Below, piece after piece: positions 1-10,533 of a stretch of 64,000 nt of DNA (the stretch's first letter is position 1; each line of letters opens with the position of its first letter). A program made the translations under genes and the position numbers. The stretch comes from Melieria omissa (Eukaryota > Arthropoda > Insecta > Diptera > Ulidiidae): positions 19,404,921 to 19,468,920 of the forward strand of contig OZ020269.1 of NCBI GenBank assembly GCA_963971225.1. The letters run 5' to 3'. The notes under the pieces were generated by a model. It ran no database searches. It was given only the letters and a program-made list of their open reading frames with translations, and was not told the origin of the DNA.

Positions 1-233
1 GAAATGCTCAGTAGTATAACAGTTATGTTTTTTAGTATTTAAGACCTTGTTTTTCCGAAATAAAACCAGCTTTATGACATGAGGCAAACTGTTCGTTTCC
101 TTCACTGAAATACTGCTCAAAACGTCTTCTTTCTAGCCAACAGCAACTGGCGCGGCTCGCCCATAATAAGCCAACCCGAACTGCCAATTACTTGACTATC
201 TCGGACTATACACTTTTCCACCACATGGCGATC

Positions 234-289
234 CTGCCGACCAAACCTGCAACAGACTAAGCTGCCGACCAAACTTGCAACAGGCTAAC
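234..289. repeat. 28-bp imperfect tandem duplication
   Basis: Two adjacent 28-bp copies, each starting CTGCCGACCAAAC, differ at a few positions. They lie in otherwise unassigned DNA to the left of a Ty3/gypsy fragment. No function is evident. Confidence 0.6.
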
Positions 290-401
290 CCGCCGATTTC
301 ACCAATACCGATCCTGCAAACACGAACTGACCAACACTGGTCCCAACCGAAAAACATTTCCACTGGTATCTCTGTTCTCACACAAAAATCCATCATCAAA
401 A

Positions 402-737
402 ATGACAAGAATCAGACTAGACTTATCTGATTACGACTTTGAAATCATATACAAACAAGGAAAAATCAACACAAATGCAGATGCCTTATCACGCATCAAA
501 ATTGACAGCGACACACTAAAGGCAATGATCCCAACACAGGAAAATGACATAAATGATGGCAAACAAAAGGAAATACTGGCAATTACAAGGAGTAAGGCAG
601 CAACAGCAAGAGCAAAAGAAAATAGCATGCACGCGACAATAGGAAGGACATATCTCAGGATCCTGCGCAACTCTACATATGTGGAGGGAATGTACCTCTA
701 TGAACGACGTGAAGAACATGAGAAGATTGAAGTTTGA
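402..737 (+). pseudogene. Ty3/gypsy-type pol fragment (end of RNase H region)
   Basis: A 111-codon open stretch begins with residues resembling the C-terminal end of the RNase H domain of Ty3/gypsy LTR-retrotransposon polyproteins: a YDFEIIYKQGK stretch followed by NADALSRI. After that hallmark come 80 lysine-rich residues compatible with the connection before integrase, but no integrase zinc finger or DDE core follows. No reverse transcriptase lies upstream and no LTR pair is visible. It is therefore a short dead relic, not a gene. The apparent ATG is internal to what was once a longer polyprotein. Family assignment rests on the NADALSR motif and is fairly safe; the exact lineage is not resolved. 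Confidence 0.7.
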
Positions 738-2136
738 AATAAAAGAAAAGCATCGGCCGATGATACATATTGACAATTATGAAGTGTGCACAAGACATTT
801 GAAGTCGCCACGCCTTTTTGTTGGAGTTCTAGAGCTAGTTTACTTTTGAACAATTTTAGCTTAAAACGGATAAAATAAATTTTGTATCAATATTTTTTAA
901 TTTTATTTTTTTAATTTTATTTTATTTATTTAATATTTATGGAAAAATATAAAATTATCACTTTTTGATTTTATTTAACCATTATTAAAGAAACAGGGTT
1001 TTGATCGAACGCGCCTTATTCGTAGACTTCAATTAGAACACAAACTTTTCCTGATATCGTTGCAAATTATTGGAAATTATTTCGAGGATAACAGTAAAAT
1101 TCTTGTAATTTGCGTTGAATTCACTTCTAAAAATATTGATTTGTTGGTTTCTACTTAAATTAAACCCATAAATCAATCATAGCTTTTGCTATAAGATGAC
1201 AAATAGGTGAAGTTGCTCTCAGCCAACTATGGGGTCAAAAGGGTTGAAATAAATTGAAGGAATCAAATAAAAATTCAAACTATGAGAGAGCATTTACGCC
1301 AAGCTCTGTGACACATATCAGTCACCAGTGATATGTCTGTGGCTGGGATACTTGCTGCCCTTTTTTAAATGTCTGATATTTTATAATTAAAAAAATTTTA
1401 TCAATATTACTGCTTCAGTAGAGATTATCGGATCGTGTGTTGCATGAGTGAGCACATAAAAACAATTAGTTCATGTAATAACGTAGCACAAACACATTTC
1501 CAGTATGAAAACAAGTTCGAAAACCACGACAACTGATGCAGTGTGGTTGTGTTTGGTCCAAAAGTTCATTGGATCGTTGGCGTCATTCATTCTTTTTTCT
1601 GTGTTTTACAGCGTGAAAATTTGCTGCTTTTGATTTTCTAGTGGACCAGCAAAACAGTCCAAGAAGAATTTCAGTTAACACTGGCACATATGGACACTAT
1701 TCAAAGCCAAAACAAAAACATTGAATTCCCTAATGTCAATTTAGTCTTCAAATTTCGTACTTATTCTCCAACAATATTGGCATATTTCAGTTATTGTGCT
1801 CAACAGATGCCATAAGACGCACATAGACGGTGACATATGACTCACTTTAGAACAATGTTGTAGATGATGGTGAACTGTGTCCAGTGCAAGGAATTCAGGG
1901 CTGAAGAAACAGAGAACAGAAACAACACCACCCAGCGACGTTTGTACACTCTATACTCGGCCATTGCTTGATGTTGCCGTGATTATTGTCTAACTGGCTT
2001 CACAAATGCACAAATTGAAAAATGATTGTCGAAACAAATGTTGATCGAAATATGAAGTTTCCACACGTAGAGTTTTATTTTTCTCCAAGGCAAATTAATT
2101 TGCTTTGTTTCTCTATAGTTTCTCGACAACAAATAA
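738..2136. other. AT-rich interval with no recognised gene
   Basis: I see no coding exon, RNA gene or complete mobile element here. Homopolymer-rich AT sequence dominates 880-960. Nothing more specific can be supported. Confidence 0.6.
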
Positions 2137-2287
2137 GAGTAAATCTCCAATAATCCAAAACTCCAGCGGCTCCCTAGCTTGTGCAAGTACCACTGGCTTA
2201 CCAACAACTACAACAACCATTACATCAACAACTACAACTTCAACCTTCTCGGCCCGTACAACAGTAACAGCCTCGACTACTGGAAGC

Positions 2288-3595
2288 ATGCTGGCGACTA
2301 GTTCTTCTGCCGGTCGGCAAATTACTGCACCAAGAGAACAGCCGAAATATGCAGCAACAACTCCCATACAATCAAAGCAGCAAAGGGAAACCGAAGACCA
2401 AGCAACGCTAAAGAGGAATCGCAACTCACCAGATGGAAATGTAAACAACGCAAGCAAAAATAAAAAACACAAGAACAAACCAACAAATATAAACCAAAAA
2501 ACAATAACATCATACTGGCTCGACAAACCACCAGCAGCAAATAGATTCGAGATACTGGCCGACGATGAAGAATGTGACGACGCGTCGCAAGACTGCAATG
2601 ATGCAAAACAACCGAATAAGTCTCCAAATGATGAAATTGCAAAACGTGCACCAAAACCACCGCCCATTTATATACAAAATGTTCAATGTTTAAGTCCTCT
2701 GATTTCAGCGCTAAGTAACCTAAACCAGGTAAAATATGAAATTAAAGTCCTCAACAGTACCGAAATTAAGGTCCAACCGTTTGAATCGCAACATTATACG
2801 GCAATAATTAAATTACTTAATGATAAACACACACAATATTATACATATAAGCCCAAAGAACAACGCGGTTTTAGGGTAATTTTAAGAAATATGCACTACT
2901 CTACCGATACAAACGACATAGCCGACGAGATGAAACAGTTAGGTCATGATGTCATTAACATTCACAACATATTGAAATCAGGAAGCAAAGAGCCCCTATC
3001 TATGTTTTCAATTGAACTAGCGACGAAAGATAACAACAAAGACGTTTACGAAATTAAAAATCTCCTACACTGCAAAGTTTCATTCGAACCACCCCACCAA
3101 AAAAGGACAATACCTCAATGCTCCAATTGCCAAAAATATGGACATACTAAAAATTATTGTACGAAGAGCCCAATCTGCGTGAAATGTGCTGGAAAACACA
3201 AGACCTCTGACTGTTCAAAAACTAATGATATAAAATGCGCTCTGTGCGGGGAAAAACACACGGCCAACTACAAAGGGTGTATGATATACAAGTCCTTAAA
3301 AATTAAACGCTTTCCAGCATTAAGAAATAAAGACGTCCCTACCAAACAACCTGATACTCTCCCAATACAACCAGCTTCCGCTAACGTCTCCTCTGGAATT
3401 TCTTATGCAGCAGTGGCATCTTCACTAACACAAAAAACGCCTATTGAACCCGTTTACCCAAAAACAGCAACAACGCAAAATGACCTCACTGAATTAAAGG
3501 ATATGATTAAGCAACTAGTTTCCCAAATGTCAAATATGATGAACATACTTACGCTGTTGGTGACGAAAATAGATGGACAACACAAACAAAATTAA
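2288..3595 (+). CDS. LINE ORF1, gag-like nucleic-acid-binding protein (435 aa)
   Basis: ORF1 of the Jockey-clade LINE. It would coat the element RNA and form the ribonucleoprotein needed for retrotransposition. The start is the first ATG of the element, at 2288. The frame is open upstream but contains no earlier ATG, and that extension is a Thr/Ser-rich low-complexity stretch. The N-terminal part is Lys/Asn/Gln-rich. The C-terminal half carries three cysteine/histidine knuckles between about 3117 and 3290: CSNCQKYGHTKNYC, then CVKCAGKHKTSDC, then a CALCGEKH type. A triple knuckle of this kind is typical of Jockey-clade ORF1. The stop (3593-3595) lies 23 nt downstream of the ORF2 ATG, so the two frames overlap and ORF2 is probably translated by reinitiation. 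No disabling mutation is seen. Confidence 0.85.
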   Translation: MLATSSSAGRQITAPREQPKYAATTPIQSKQQRETEDQATLKRNRNSPDGNVNNASKNKKHKNKPTNINQKTITSYWLDKPPAANRFEILADDEECDDASQDCNDAKQPNKSPNDEIAKRAPKPPPIYIQNVQCLSPLISALSNLNQVKYEIKVLNSTEIKVQPFESQHYTAIIKLLNDKHTQYYTYKPKEQRGFRVILRNMHYSTDTNDIADEMKQLGHDVINIHNILKSGSKEPLSMFSIELATKDNNKDVYEIKNLLHCKVSFEPPHQKRTIPQCSNCQKYGHTKNYCTKSPICVKCAGKHKTSDCSKTNDIKCALCGEKHTANYKGCMIYKSLKIKRFPALRNKDVPTKQPDTLPIQPASANVSSGISYAAVASSLTQKTPIEPVYPKTATTQNDLTELKDMIKQLVSQMSNMMNILTLLVTKIDGQHKQN

Positions 3596-6257
3596 AATAG
3601 CGCTGTGGAATGCAAACGGACTCAGCAAACATGCTTTAGAAGTTAAAACCTTTTTGACGAACAACAGCGTTGACATTATGCTGGTTACAGAAACGCACTT
3701 TACAGACAAAACCTACTTCAAAATCCCCAAATACAAAATACTTACGACTAATCACCCTGAAAATAAAGCCCATGGTGGTACTGCAATTATTCTTAGAGAC
3801 GACATAAAATGTACTGAAATGGAAAGTTCGAAGTTAAATAATATTCAAGCAACAGTAATCGAAATCGAAGATCAATGTGGAGCAATAACCATTTCATCAA
3901 TATATTGCCCGCCTAAATATAACAATGACAAAACAAATTACTTCAACTTCCTTCGGACACTTGGGAAGCGATACATAGCTGGTGGTGACTTTAATGCTAA
4001 AAACATAATGTGGGGATCTAGATTGACTAACAATAAAGGACGAAACCTACTGGATGCCATCAAAGAAAATAAAAGCCGGTTCATAAGTAGTGGACAACCA
4101 ACGTATTGGCCTTCTGACCCAGTTAAAATTCCAGACTTACTTGACTTTTACATTACTCGCAACATCGAGCCAGACTGCATGACAATTGAATCTTGCTTCG
4201 ATTTATCTTCCGACCACTCCCCCGTTATACTGACATATTTAAGCCAGCCACTTCGTCTATCACAACAATTCCTACCATATAACCTTAAAACTGATTGGCA
4301 GTCTTTTAGAGAATTAATCGACCGTAATCTTATGATGAATGTCCGCTTAAAGTTTAACAAAGATGTCGACTCATCTATCGCATATTTCAATGACATAGTA
4401 ATCAAAGCTGCAAGTGCGTCAACCCCAACACTCGGACCAAAACGCTTTATGCAAAATCTTAGTAATAACATTCTTAACAAAATAAAGCAGAAGAGACGGC
4501 TCCGCAAACAATGGCAGAGGTCCAGACACCCACTAGACAAAGCTAAGCTTAATGACATAACGAAGGAAGTTAATATGATGTTAAAAAAGGACAAGGAAGA
4601 TAGACTCAGCAATTATTTGACGAATTTAGAGCCCAGTATGTCAACACATTACTCACTGTGGAGAGCAACGAAAAACCTAAACAACGCTATACCTCATCAA
4701 CCACCCATCAAAAGTCCAAGCGGAATTTGGGCCAGAAGTAACACACAAAAAGCTGACATCCTTGCACAACACTTTGAAAGAACGTTTTCAAATCCACTTG
4801 ACCAACAAAAAATAATATTACCAACAACGCGAGAAATACAAAACAAACCCATACCTAAAATGACAACTGATGAGATTCGACGAAAAATTATGACACTTAA
4901 AAGTAAAAAATCACCTGGCTTTGACTTAATATCCGGCAAAGTTTTAAAGGAATTACCAAACGCAGCCTATGTGTATATTAGAAACGTTTTCAATGCAATA
5001 TCACGGTTAAAATATTTTCCTGTGGTTTGGAAAGTGGCTAAGATTATCGCGCTGGTGAAGCCGAGGAAAACCCCAACCCAGACAACATCATATCGACCTA
5101 TAAGCTTGCTACCAACATTATCAAAAGTATACGAAAAACTTCTCATTGAACGAATTGACCCCATCTTGACTCAGAAAAACATAATTCCAACACACCAATT
5201 TGGATTCAGGCGCAAACACTCAACGACTCAGCAAATTCACAGAGTTGTCAATAAGATATACAAAGACATTGATGACAAAAAATACTGTGCGGCAGTGTAT
5301 CTGGACGTCGCAAAAGCGTTTGACAGTGTATGGCACAAAGGTCTACTCCACAAGCTAAAATCCTTTCTGCCACTTGACTTTTATGACTTATTGCAAAGCT
5401 ACTTAGAAAATAGACATTTCTTTGTGAAATTTCAAGATGCTGACTCAGAAATGCGCACTATGAGTGCTGGTGTTCCTCAAGGCAGTGTATTAGGTCCTCT
5501 TCTATACTTAATTTATACTGCGGACGTACCTGTTCCTTCTTTTGACGACAGCATGATTGCAACATTTGCCGACGACACAGTTTTGCTTTCATCTAGCAAG
5601 CAACTTATAACAGCTGAACGAAACCTTCAAACCATAATAAATGACACAGTGAGATGGTTCAAGACCTGGGGTATCCAGATAAATGCTGAAAAAACAGTAG
5701 AAGTCATCTACACCAACAGATCTTTTAACCAGCACCTGCTTAAAATAGACGATTGCACAATTCAAATTGACAATAAGGCAAAATACCTGGGTATGACAAT
5801 TGATGCAAAACTTACATGGCGTGAACATATTAAGAAAAAAAAGAATGAGATTAACAACAAGTTCCGACAACTGCAATGGCTTCTAGGCAAACAATCAAAC
5901 TTATCCCTAAGCAACAAATTACTGATATACAACACTGTCATTGCTCCTATCTGGAGATATGGTATTCAGATATGGGGTACGGCATGCAAAACAAACGTTG
6001 ACATTGTACAGCGTACGCAATCAAAAATAATACGAAAAATAGTAGACGCTCCTTGGTACATCACAAACGACTCTTTGCATCGGGACCTTTCAATCAGCAC
6101 AGTTGAAGAAACAATAAAAAAACTCAGCACGAAACATATTATTGACATGAAAAATCACGGCAACGTCGAAATACAGCATATACCCCTGATCGAAGAAAGG
6201 CGAATCCGAAGGCTTAAACGACTTACAACTTCTGACTTACCATCTAGACATTTTTAA
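3573..6257 (+). CDS. LINE ORF2, endonuclease/reverse transcriptase (894 aa)
   Basis: ORF2 nicks target DNA and copies the element RNA at the nick (target-primed reverse transcription). The N-terminal apurinic-type endonuclease spans about residues 1-220. It shows WNANGL near residue 14, catalytic Glu40 in TETH, Asp139 and Asn141 in GGDFNA, and Asp214/His215 in SSDHSPV. The reverse transcriptase core spans about residues 480-720, with YLDVAKAFDSVW (catalytic Asp about 578), the AGVPQGSVLGP motif, and FADD with Asp667 and Asp668. The C-terminus has the GTAC...WYITN-type tail and no RNase H domain. The length of 894 residues is normal for the clade. It overlaps ORF1 by 23 nt in a different frame. 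All catalytic residues I can check are present, so the protein may be active. The Jockey clade is secure; the precise family name is not. Confidence 0.92.
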   Translation: MDNTNKIKIALWNANGLSKHALEVKTFLTNNSVDIMLVTETHFTDKTYFKIPKYKILTTNHPENKAHGGTAIILRDDIKCTEMESSKLNNIQATVIEIEDQCGAITISSIYCPPKYNNDKTNYFNFLRTLGKRYIAGGDFNAKNIMWGSRLTNNKGRNLLDAIKENKSRFISSGQPTYWPSDPVKIPDLLDFYITRNIEPDCMTIESCFDLSSDHSPVILTYLSQPLRLSQQFLPYNLKTDWQSFRELIDRNLMMNVRLKFNKDVDSSIAYFNDIVIKAASASTPTLGPKRFMQNLSNNILNKIKQKRRLRKQWQRSRHPLDKAKLNDITKEVNMMLKKDKEDRLSNYLTNLEPSMSTHYSLWRATKNLNNAIPHQPPIKSPSGIWARSNTQKADILAQHFERTFSNPLDQQKIILPTTREIQNKPIPKMTTDEIRRKIMTLKSKKSPGFDLISGKVLKELPNAAYVYIRNVFNAISRLKYFPVVWKVAKIIALVKPRKTPTQTTSYRPISLLPTLSKVYEKLLIERIDPILTQKNIIPTHQFGFRRKHSTTQQIHRVVNKIYKDIDDKKYCAAVYLDVAKAFDSVWHKGLLHKLKSFLPLDFYDLLQSYLENRHFFVKFQDADSEMRTMSAGVPQGSVLGPLLYLIYTADVPVPSFDDSMIATFADDTVLLSSSKQLITAERNLQTIINDTVRWFKTWGIQINAEKTVEVIYTNRSFNQHLLKIDDCTIQIDNKAKYLGMTIDAKLTWREHIKKKKNEINNKFRQLQWLLGKQSNLSLSNKLLIYNTVIAPIWRYGIQIWGTACKTNVDIVQRTQSKIIRKIVDAPWYITNDSLHRDLSISTVEETIKKLSTKHIIDMKNHGNVEIQHIPLIEERRIRRLKRLTTSDLPSRHF

Positions 6258-6433
6258 TGAAATATGTACTGTAAACTGTCTGTATGTATTGTAAACTGAG
6301 ATTTAACTTATTGTTATACGCTAGTGTTTTGTTAAATTCGTAAATGTATGTATATTCTGATATTGATCTAAGTACATAAATTATTTCCAAATAATGTTAG
6401 AATATTACGAGATGCCTTTTATTAGGCAGGTGT

Positions 6434-6445
6434 AATAAAAATGGA

Positions 6446-6481
<36 letters not shown>
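6434..6481 (+). terminator. LINE polyadenylation signal and poly(A) tail
   Basis: AATAAA at 6434-6439 lies 11 nt before an uninterrupted run of 31 A residues. This is the usual 3' end of a Jockey-type retrotransposon copy made from a polyadenylated transcript. Confidence 0.85.
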
Positions 6482-6482
<1 letters not shown>

Positions 6483-7295
6483 AAATAATGACAACAAAAT
6501 AATAAAAACAACGAGATGTTCAGATAAAACATAAATATTCTCTAACAAGATGAATTTGTTTTGTTGACCATTGATTTGGTTTAAGTTGGTACAACTGAAT
6601 TTTCATTACTTTAAAACAGAAGACAGAAAAACTCGGGGTCCCTATCGCTTTCCTACTACTTTCGTTCTTTAACCCCACTTCACTCTCTTCTATCAGCCTT
6701 TTCCTCTCGAGTCTTAAACACAATGGGATATCTAGCCTGAGTGCTTGAGAAATTGGACCTTCTAGGGTTCACTATCTCGGCTCCTCTCATATCCATTTCA
6801 TTCCATTGTAACATTGTTCAATTCGATATTGCGCCATTCTTAAACTATTCTTAACACAAACCGAACACAGCCAAATCACAAACCTGTACTTTGCGAGGTT
6901 TTTATTGACGTTGGTATTATTGATGGAAACGTAGCTACATTTGGTACTCAATGTACCAGTGGCAGGTTTTGTGAGAATTAATCTCGATTTGCTAAACTCC
7001 AGTACAGTTATGTACTAAGTAAAAATGTAAATTTATCCAACTGATTCAAAAACAAAAAAAAAACGTAAACCCAATTTACGCATTGACCCAAATTATAGGC
7101 ATGAAATCAATTTTATGTTTTGCCCAGTTACAATGGAAACGCAAATTGACTTTTAAATAGTTAGATTTCATAGTTAGATTTCATTTCAGCATAGCATTGT
7201 TGGATATTTAATATTATTGACTGATTGGGGCTTGTAATATTTATTAATAAATAGTATTCGACTAATGGTTAATTGTGCTGACATCCCGAGCAAAG
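6482..7295. other. Intergenic DNA upstream of DUF1091 gene A
   Basis: No coding exon is seen. The final ~200 bp share short blocks (for example GCCCAGTT and a TTTTTAAATAGT stretch) with the regions upstream of genes B and C, suggesting a common but decayed promoter region. Gene A has no TATA box as clear as those of genes D-F. Confidence 0.5.
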
Positions 7296-8034
7296 ATGGT
7301 TGTGCTGTGGGCATTATTTTGGATCCTAAATATTGGCGTTGTAAGAATTTTTTAAATCATGAATTACCCAGTGATTGAACTGGATTTTCCCCACTAGGGA
7401 TATGGAGGAATCACCTTCAAGTATATGAACTGCAGCGTTGAGAACCGAAACATGTTGGAGGTGCAGACTTGCAAACTGAACATGTTGTCTCGAAATAGAG
7501 TTGTTGCAAATGTTGCTGGCAGTTTAAAAGTTGATGTGTCCAAGGCTTACGTGCGTTGTCCGTGCCATGTCCAACTGACATTAAATTTGATTATTGTTCC
7601 TTCTATTCATTGTTTCCATAGGTGCAAGTAGAACTAAAGAAGAAATATAATGGTTGGCGCCCGTTTATGTACAGCAGGAAGTTTGAGTTGTGTGACTACT
7701 TTCGCCATCCGAAGCGATACATGTTGATCGATGCTCTCTATTACTATGCGAAAAACTACACCAATTTAAATCATACGTGTCCGTATAAAGTAAGATTCCC
7801 CATTATTTCATTGAAATATTTGAACAAATTTATTTACTTTAATGTTATGGCACTTGACTGCAGCAAGGCGAGAAGTTACAACTGAATAATTTCGAATTTG
7901 ACGAGAACCATTTTCTCAAGAAGTTCCCAGCCGATATTGGAACATACGGATTTTTTGTGACCCTAAGATGCTTCGGTAAGGTGGCTTTCAAAGGGTCAAT
8001 TGTCTCAGAATACAGTGACTACAAAGGTCAATAA
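7296..8034 (+). CDS. DUF1091-family secreted protein, gene A (178 aa, 4 exons)
   Basis: Exons are 7296-7340, 7398-7550, 7622-7789 and 7864-8034. All introns are 57-74 bp, start with GT, end with AG and are phase 0. Intron 2 uses a weaker GTGCGT donor shared with genes B and C. Exon 1 encodes a hydrophobic signal peptide (MVVLWALFWILNIGV). Exon 2 has ITFKYMNCSVENRN and a TCKL motif. Exon 3 has GWRPFMY, LCDYF and the family signature NHTCPYK. Exon 4 has the PADIGTYG motif. These motifs and the ~180-residue length identify the insect DUF1091 family. Its members are secreted and uncharacterised; a lipid-binding ML-like fold is sometimes proposed and is not shown here. No break is visible. An AATAAA overlaps the stop codon. 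It is the leftmost member of the cluster and is most like B and C. Confidence 0.88.
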
Positions 8035-8290
8035 AAATAATTCTACTTGATCTTAATCGGATTTGAATGTGACTTGAAGGATCGTGCCGTAAGAAGAGCG
8101 TTGACCATTATCATTACTGTTGTCTGAAAAGGAATTCGTAGAGTTTTTTGCTTCAATGGATTAAATATTTACCTGATACTTATGAATACTTTGGCTTGAA
8201 ATTAGAAAAATTAGCTTGATACATATGTAGGTTAGGTTGGCCAAGCTGGTTGGCCAAGTAGGCCACGCATAAACGCTATTGGGTCCGTAG

Positions 8291-8596
8291 CTATAGGAGT
8301 TGGAGCTCCTTGGAAGCTGTTATCTCCTTGTCAATGCAGTCGAGCTCCACAGCCTTTCTGACAGCAAACACCTCGGCTTGAAAGATGCTGCAGTGATTCG
8401 GCAGCCAGAACGGTTGCTCTATATCCAGTTCCCGGCAGAAAACCCCTGCTCCAACTTCCTCCGCCCTTTTGAAGCCGTCCGTATGAATATTGAGGTTTTG
8501 TGCCAAGGTTGATTTTTTAAGCGCTTTGAAAAAGTTCCTTTCTGAAGGGCCTTGAAAATTTAAGAACTCATACGAAAAGCGCATTGAATTACTCAT
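8291..8596 (-). pseudogene. LINE RNase H-domain relic
   Basis: On the minus strand, residues resembling a LINE RNase H domain can be read: HTDGFKR, then GAGVFCREL, then SIFQAEVFAV. These correspond to the first Asp and the Glu of the catalytic set. The downstream Asp motifs and the reverse transcriptase are absent. A GGTTAGGTTGG tract at about 8229 matches tracts near other LINE fragments in this window. It is a short dead fragment between DUF1091 genes A and B. Confidence 0.65.
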
Positions 8597-9184
8597 GAAA
8601 TCGTGTTGACACGACTGTAAGGAGTCGATGCCAATTGACTAATAGCGACTTGAACTGTCGTATAAACGGGGTAATAGGCAGTTCGGAAATGTTTATGTTT
8701 ATTAACTTGATCGAAAATATAAAAACTAATTTCACCAAAACGCAAAATGTTCATTGTACCAAATGCCACTGTTATAATGCGTTATTGATTAATTGATATC
8801 AATTTTAAATTTCGTTTGTTATGAAATAGAATCGCAACAAGAGTATTTGACCAATTTTGCTGGCTTTTCGTATCATTGTAGGCTGTGTTGTGGGCCTTCA
8901 ATGAAAAAAAACGCAGGGAGAAAAAACTTTCGTGTAAATGGCTCTTTCTGACATTTTAAATTTTTCTTTTTTACATCCTTCCTCAAATACTGGGTTGGCA
9001 CATAAATGCATATCGAAAGCAGAGATTTTAAAATCATACAAAAATTAATAGAATGTATTAATGCAGTGTGTTGCCTACCAAAATTCCTTGAAAATCACAA
9101 CAAACCAACCAACATACCAAAGCCTTAATTTATGAAACGAAGCTACCAATTTTGGTCCAATTGGACCAAAATGGCAACACTGCT

Positions 9185-9330
9185 TCCAACCTGCCGTTCG
9201 GAACCGGCATAAAACTGTAGGTCCCTTTCACCCGCGTACAAAATTCACACGCACAACACGGGTGGTTGCCGGCCTTAGTGTCGCGTAAGCGGGCTGCCGT
9301 GCCAGTCAATTATTATTATTATTAATTATG
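9185..9330 (+). mobile_element. 3' tail of an RTE-like LINE with (ATT)n end
   Basis: The stretch runs through ACCGGCATAAAACTGTAGGT, ends with GGGCTGCCGTGCCAGTCAA and passes into ATT repeats. The same terminal motif (GGGCTGTCGTGCCAGTCAA) recurs at 41193 with a GAA-repeat tail. The shared 3' end followed by a simple repeat is characteristic of RTE-type LINEs. No coding sequence remains. It lies immediately upstream of the promoter region of gene B. Confidence 0.55.
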
Positions 9331-9594
9331 TTGTGAGATTCAATCGGAGCTATTACAATTATCTCTTTAAAAAAGCCTATTTTTTTGATTGAATCCCAAA
9401 AAGCATGAACGCGATCCCAAATCCTATATATATGTAAAAACAATTTCATGCTTTGCCCAGTTGGAAAATGGTTTTTTAAATAGTACTTGGTAACTCTTGC
9501 CTTCCGTTTTGCATTTATTATTTGATATCGGTTTAGCATTTAAATGTATTTTGCATAAAAATAATAGCAGTCAGCTCTAGTCACCGTAACGAAG

Positions 9595-10345
9595 ATGGTT
9601 GTGCTGTGGGCATTATTTTGGATCCTAACCATTGGCTGTGTAAGAATTTCTTAAACCATGAATTGGACTGTGATTGAACTGGATTTTCTCCCCGAATACC
9701 TTTGCAGGCATATGGACGAATCACCTTCAAGTATATGAACTGCAGCGTTGAGAACCGTAACGTGTTGGAGGTGCAGACTTGCAAACTGAACATGTTGGCT
9801 CGAAATAGAGTTGCTGCAAATATTATTGGCAGTTTAAAAGTCGATGTGTCCAAGGCTTACGTGCGTTGTCGTCGCCATGTCCAACTGACATTAAATTTTA
9901 TCATTGTTCTCTTTATTCATTGTTTCCATAGGTGCACGTAGAACTAAAGAAGAAATATAATGGTTGGCGTCCGTTTATGTACAGCAGGAAGTTTGAGTTG
10001 TGTGACTACTTTCGCCATCCGAAGCGATACGTTTTAGTGGATGCTACCTATTATTATTTGAAAAACTACACAAATTTGAATCATACGTGTCCGTATAAAG
10101 TAAGATTCCCCCCTCATTTCATTGAAATATTCGAACAAATTTATTAATTTTAATGTTATGGCACTTGACTGCAGCGAGGCGAGCAAATACAACTGAATAA
10201 TTTCGAATTTGACGAGAACGATTTTCTCAACAAATACCCAATCGATATTGGAACATACGGAGCATTTGCGACCCTAAGTTGCTTCGGTAAGGTGGTTTTG
10301 AAAGGGGTAATTGTTGCTGAATACAGTGACTACAGAGGTCAATAA
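9595..10345 (+). CDS. DUF1091-family secreted protein, gene B (178 aa, 4 exons)
   Basis: Exons are 9595-9639, 9708-9860, 9932-10099 and 10175-10345, all phase 0, with the same exon lengths as gene A (45, 153, 168 and 171 nt). The signal peptide is in exon 1 (MVVLWALFWILTIGC). Cysteines lie in NCSVEN, TCKLN, LCDYF and HTCPYK, with GWRPFMY in exon 3 and PIDIGTYG in exon 4. Introns 1 and 3 are identical to those of gene C, so the two are recent duplicates, yet their exons differ at many replacement sites. As in gene A, AATAAA overlaps the TAA stop. A mariner copy lies 189 bp downstream. Family assignment is firm; the molecular function is unknown. Confidence 0.88.
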
Positions 10346-10533
10346 AAATAATTCTTCTTGATCTCAATCGGATTTGAATGTGAATTTAAGGATCGTGTCG
10401 TAAGAAGAGCGTTGACCATTGTCAACGTTGTCTGAAAAGAAATTCGTCGACTTTTTTGCTTCAGTGAACTAAATATTTGCCTGATGCTTATGAAAACTTT
10501 GGCTTACAATTTGAAAAATTAGCTTGATATATA

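Larger units (their letters stand above)
2137..6481 (+). mobile_element. Jockey-clade LINE, coding region intact, poly(A)-tailed
   Basis: A non-LTR retrotransposon with a gag-like ORF1, an endonuclease/reverse transcriptase ORF2 and a 31-nt poly(A) tail (6451-6481) preceded by AATAAA. The 5' edge is placed by a candidate 9-bp target-site duplication, AACAAATAA. It occurs just before 2137 and again straight after the tail, sharing its first A residues with the tail. The sequence is AT-rich and short, so this duplication is suggestive rather than proven. Between 2137 and the first ATG (2288) there is no other ATG, so this stretch could be a short 5' UTR. Its frame is also open, so a 5'-truncated ORF1 is equally possible. 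There is no RNase H domain, as is usual for Jockey-clade ORF2. Both ORFs are free of stops and frameshifts, which indicates a recent insertion. Confidence 0.85.

Noticed and set aside
2105..2287. N-terminal extension of LINE ORF1 upstream of the ATG at 2288
   Set aside because: It would start at TTG, crosses the candidate target duplication at 2128-2136 and is Thr/Ser low-complexity. It is kept only as an open possibility, not as coding sequence.
2113..2667. 184-codon minus-strand ORF
   Set aside because: It is antisense to LINE ORF1, Val/Leu-rich and has no domain; a shadow ORF.
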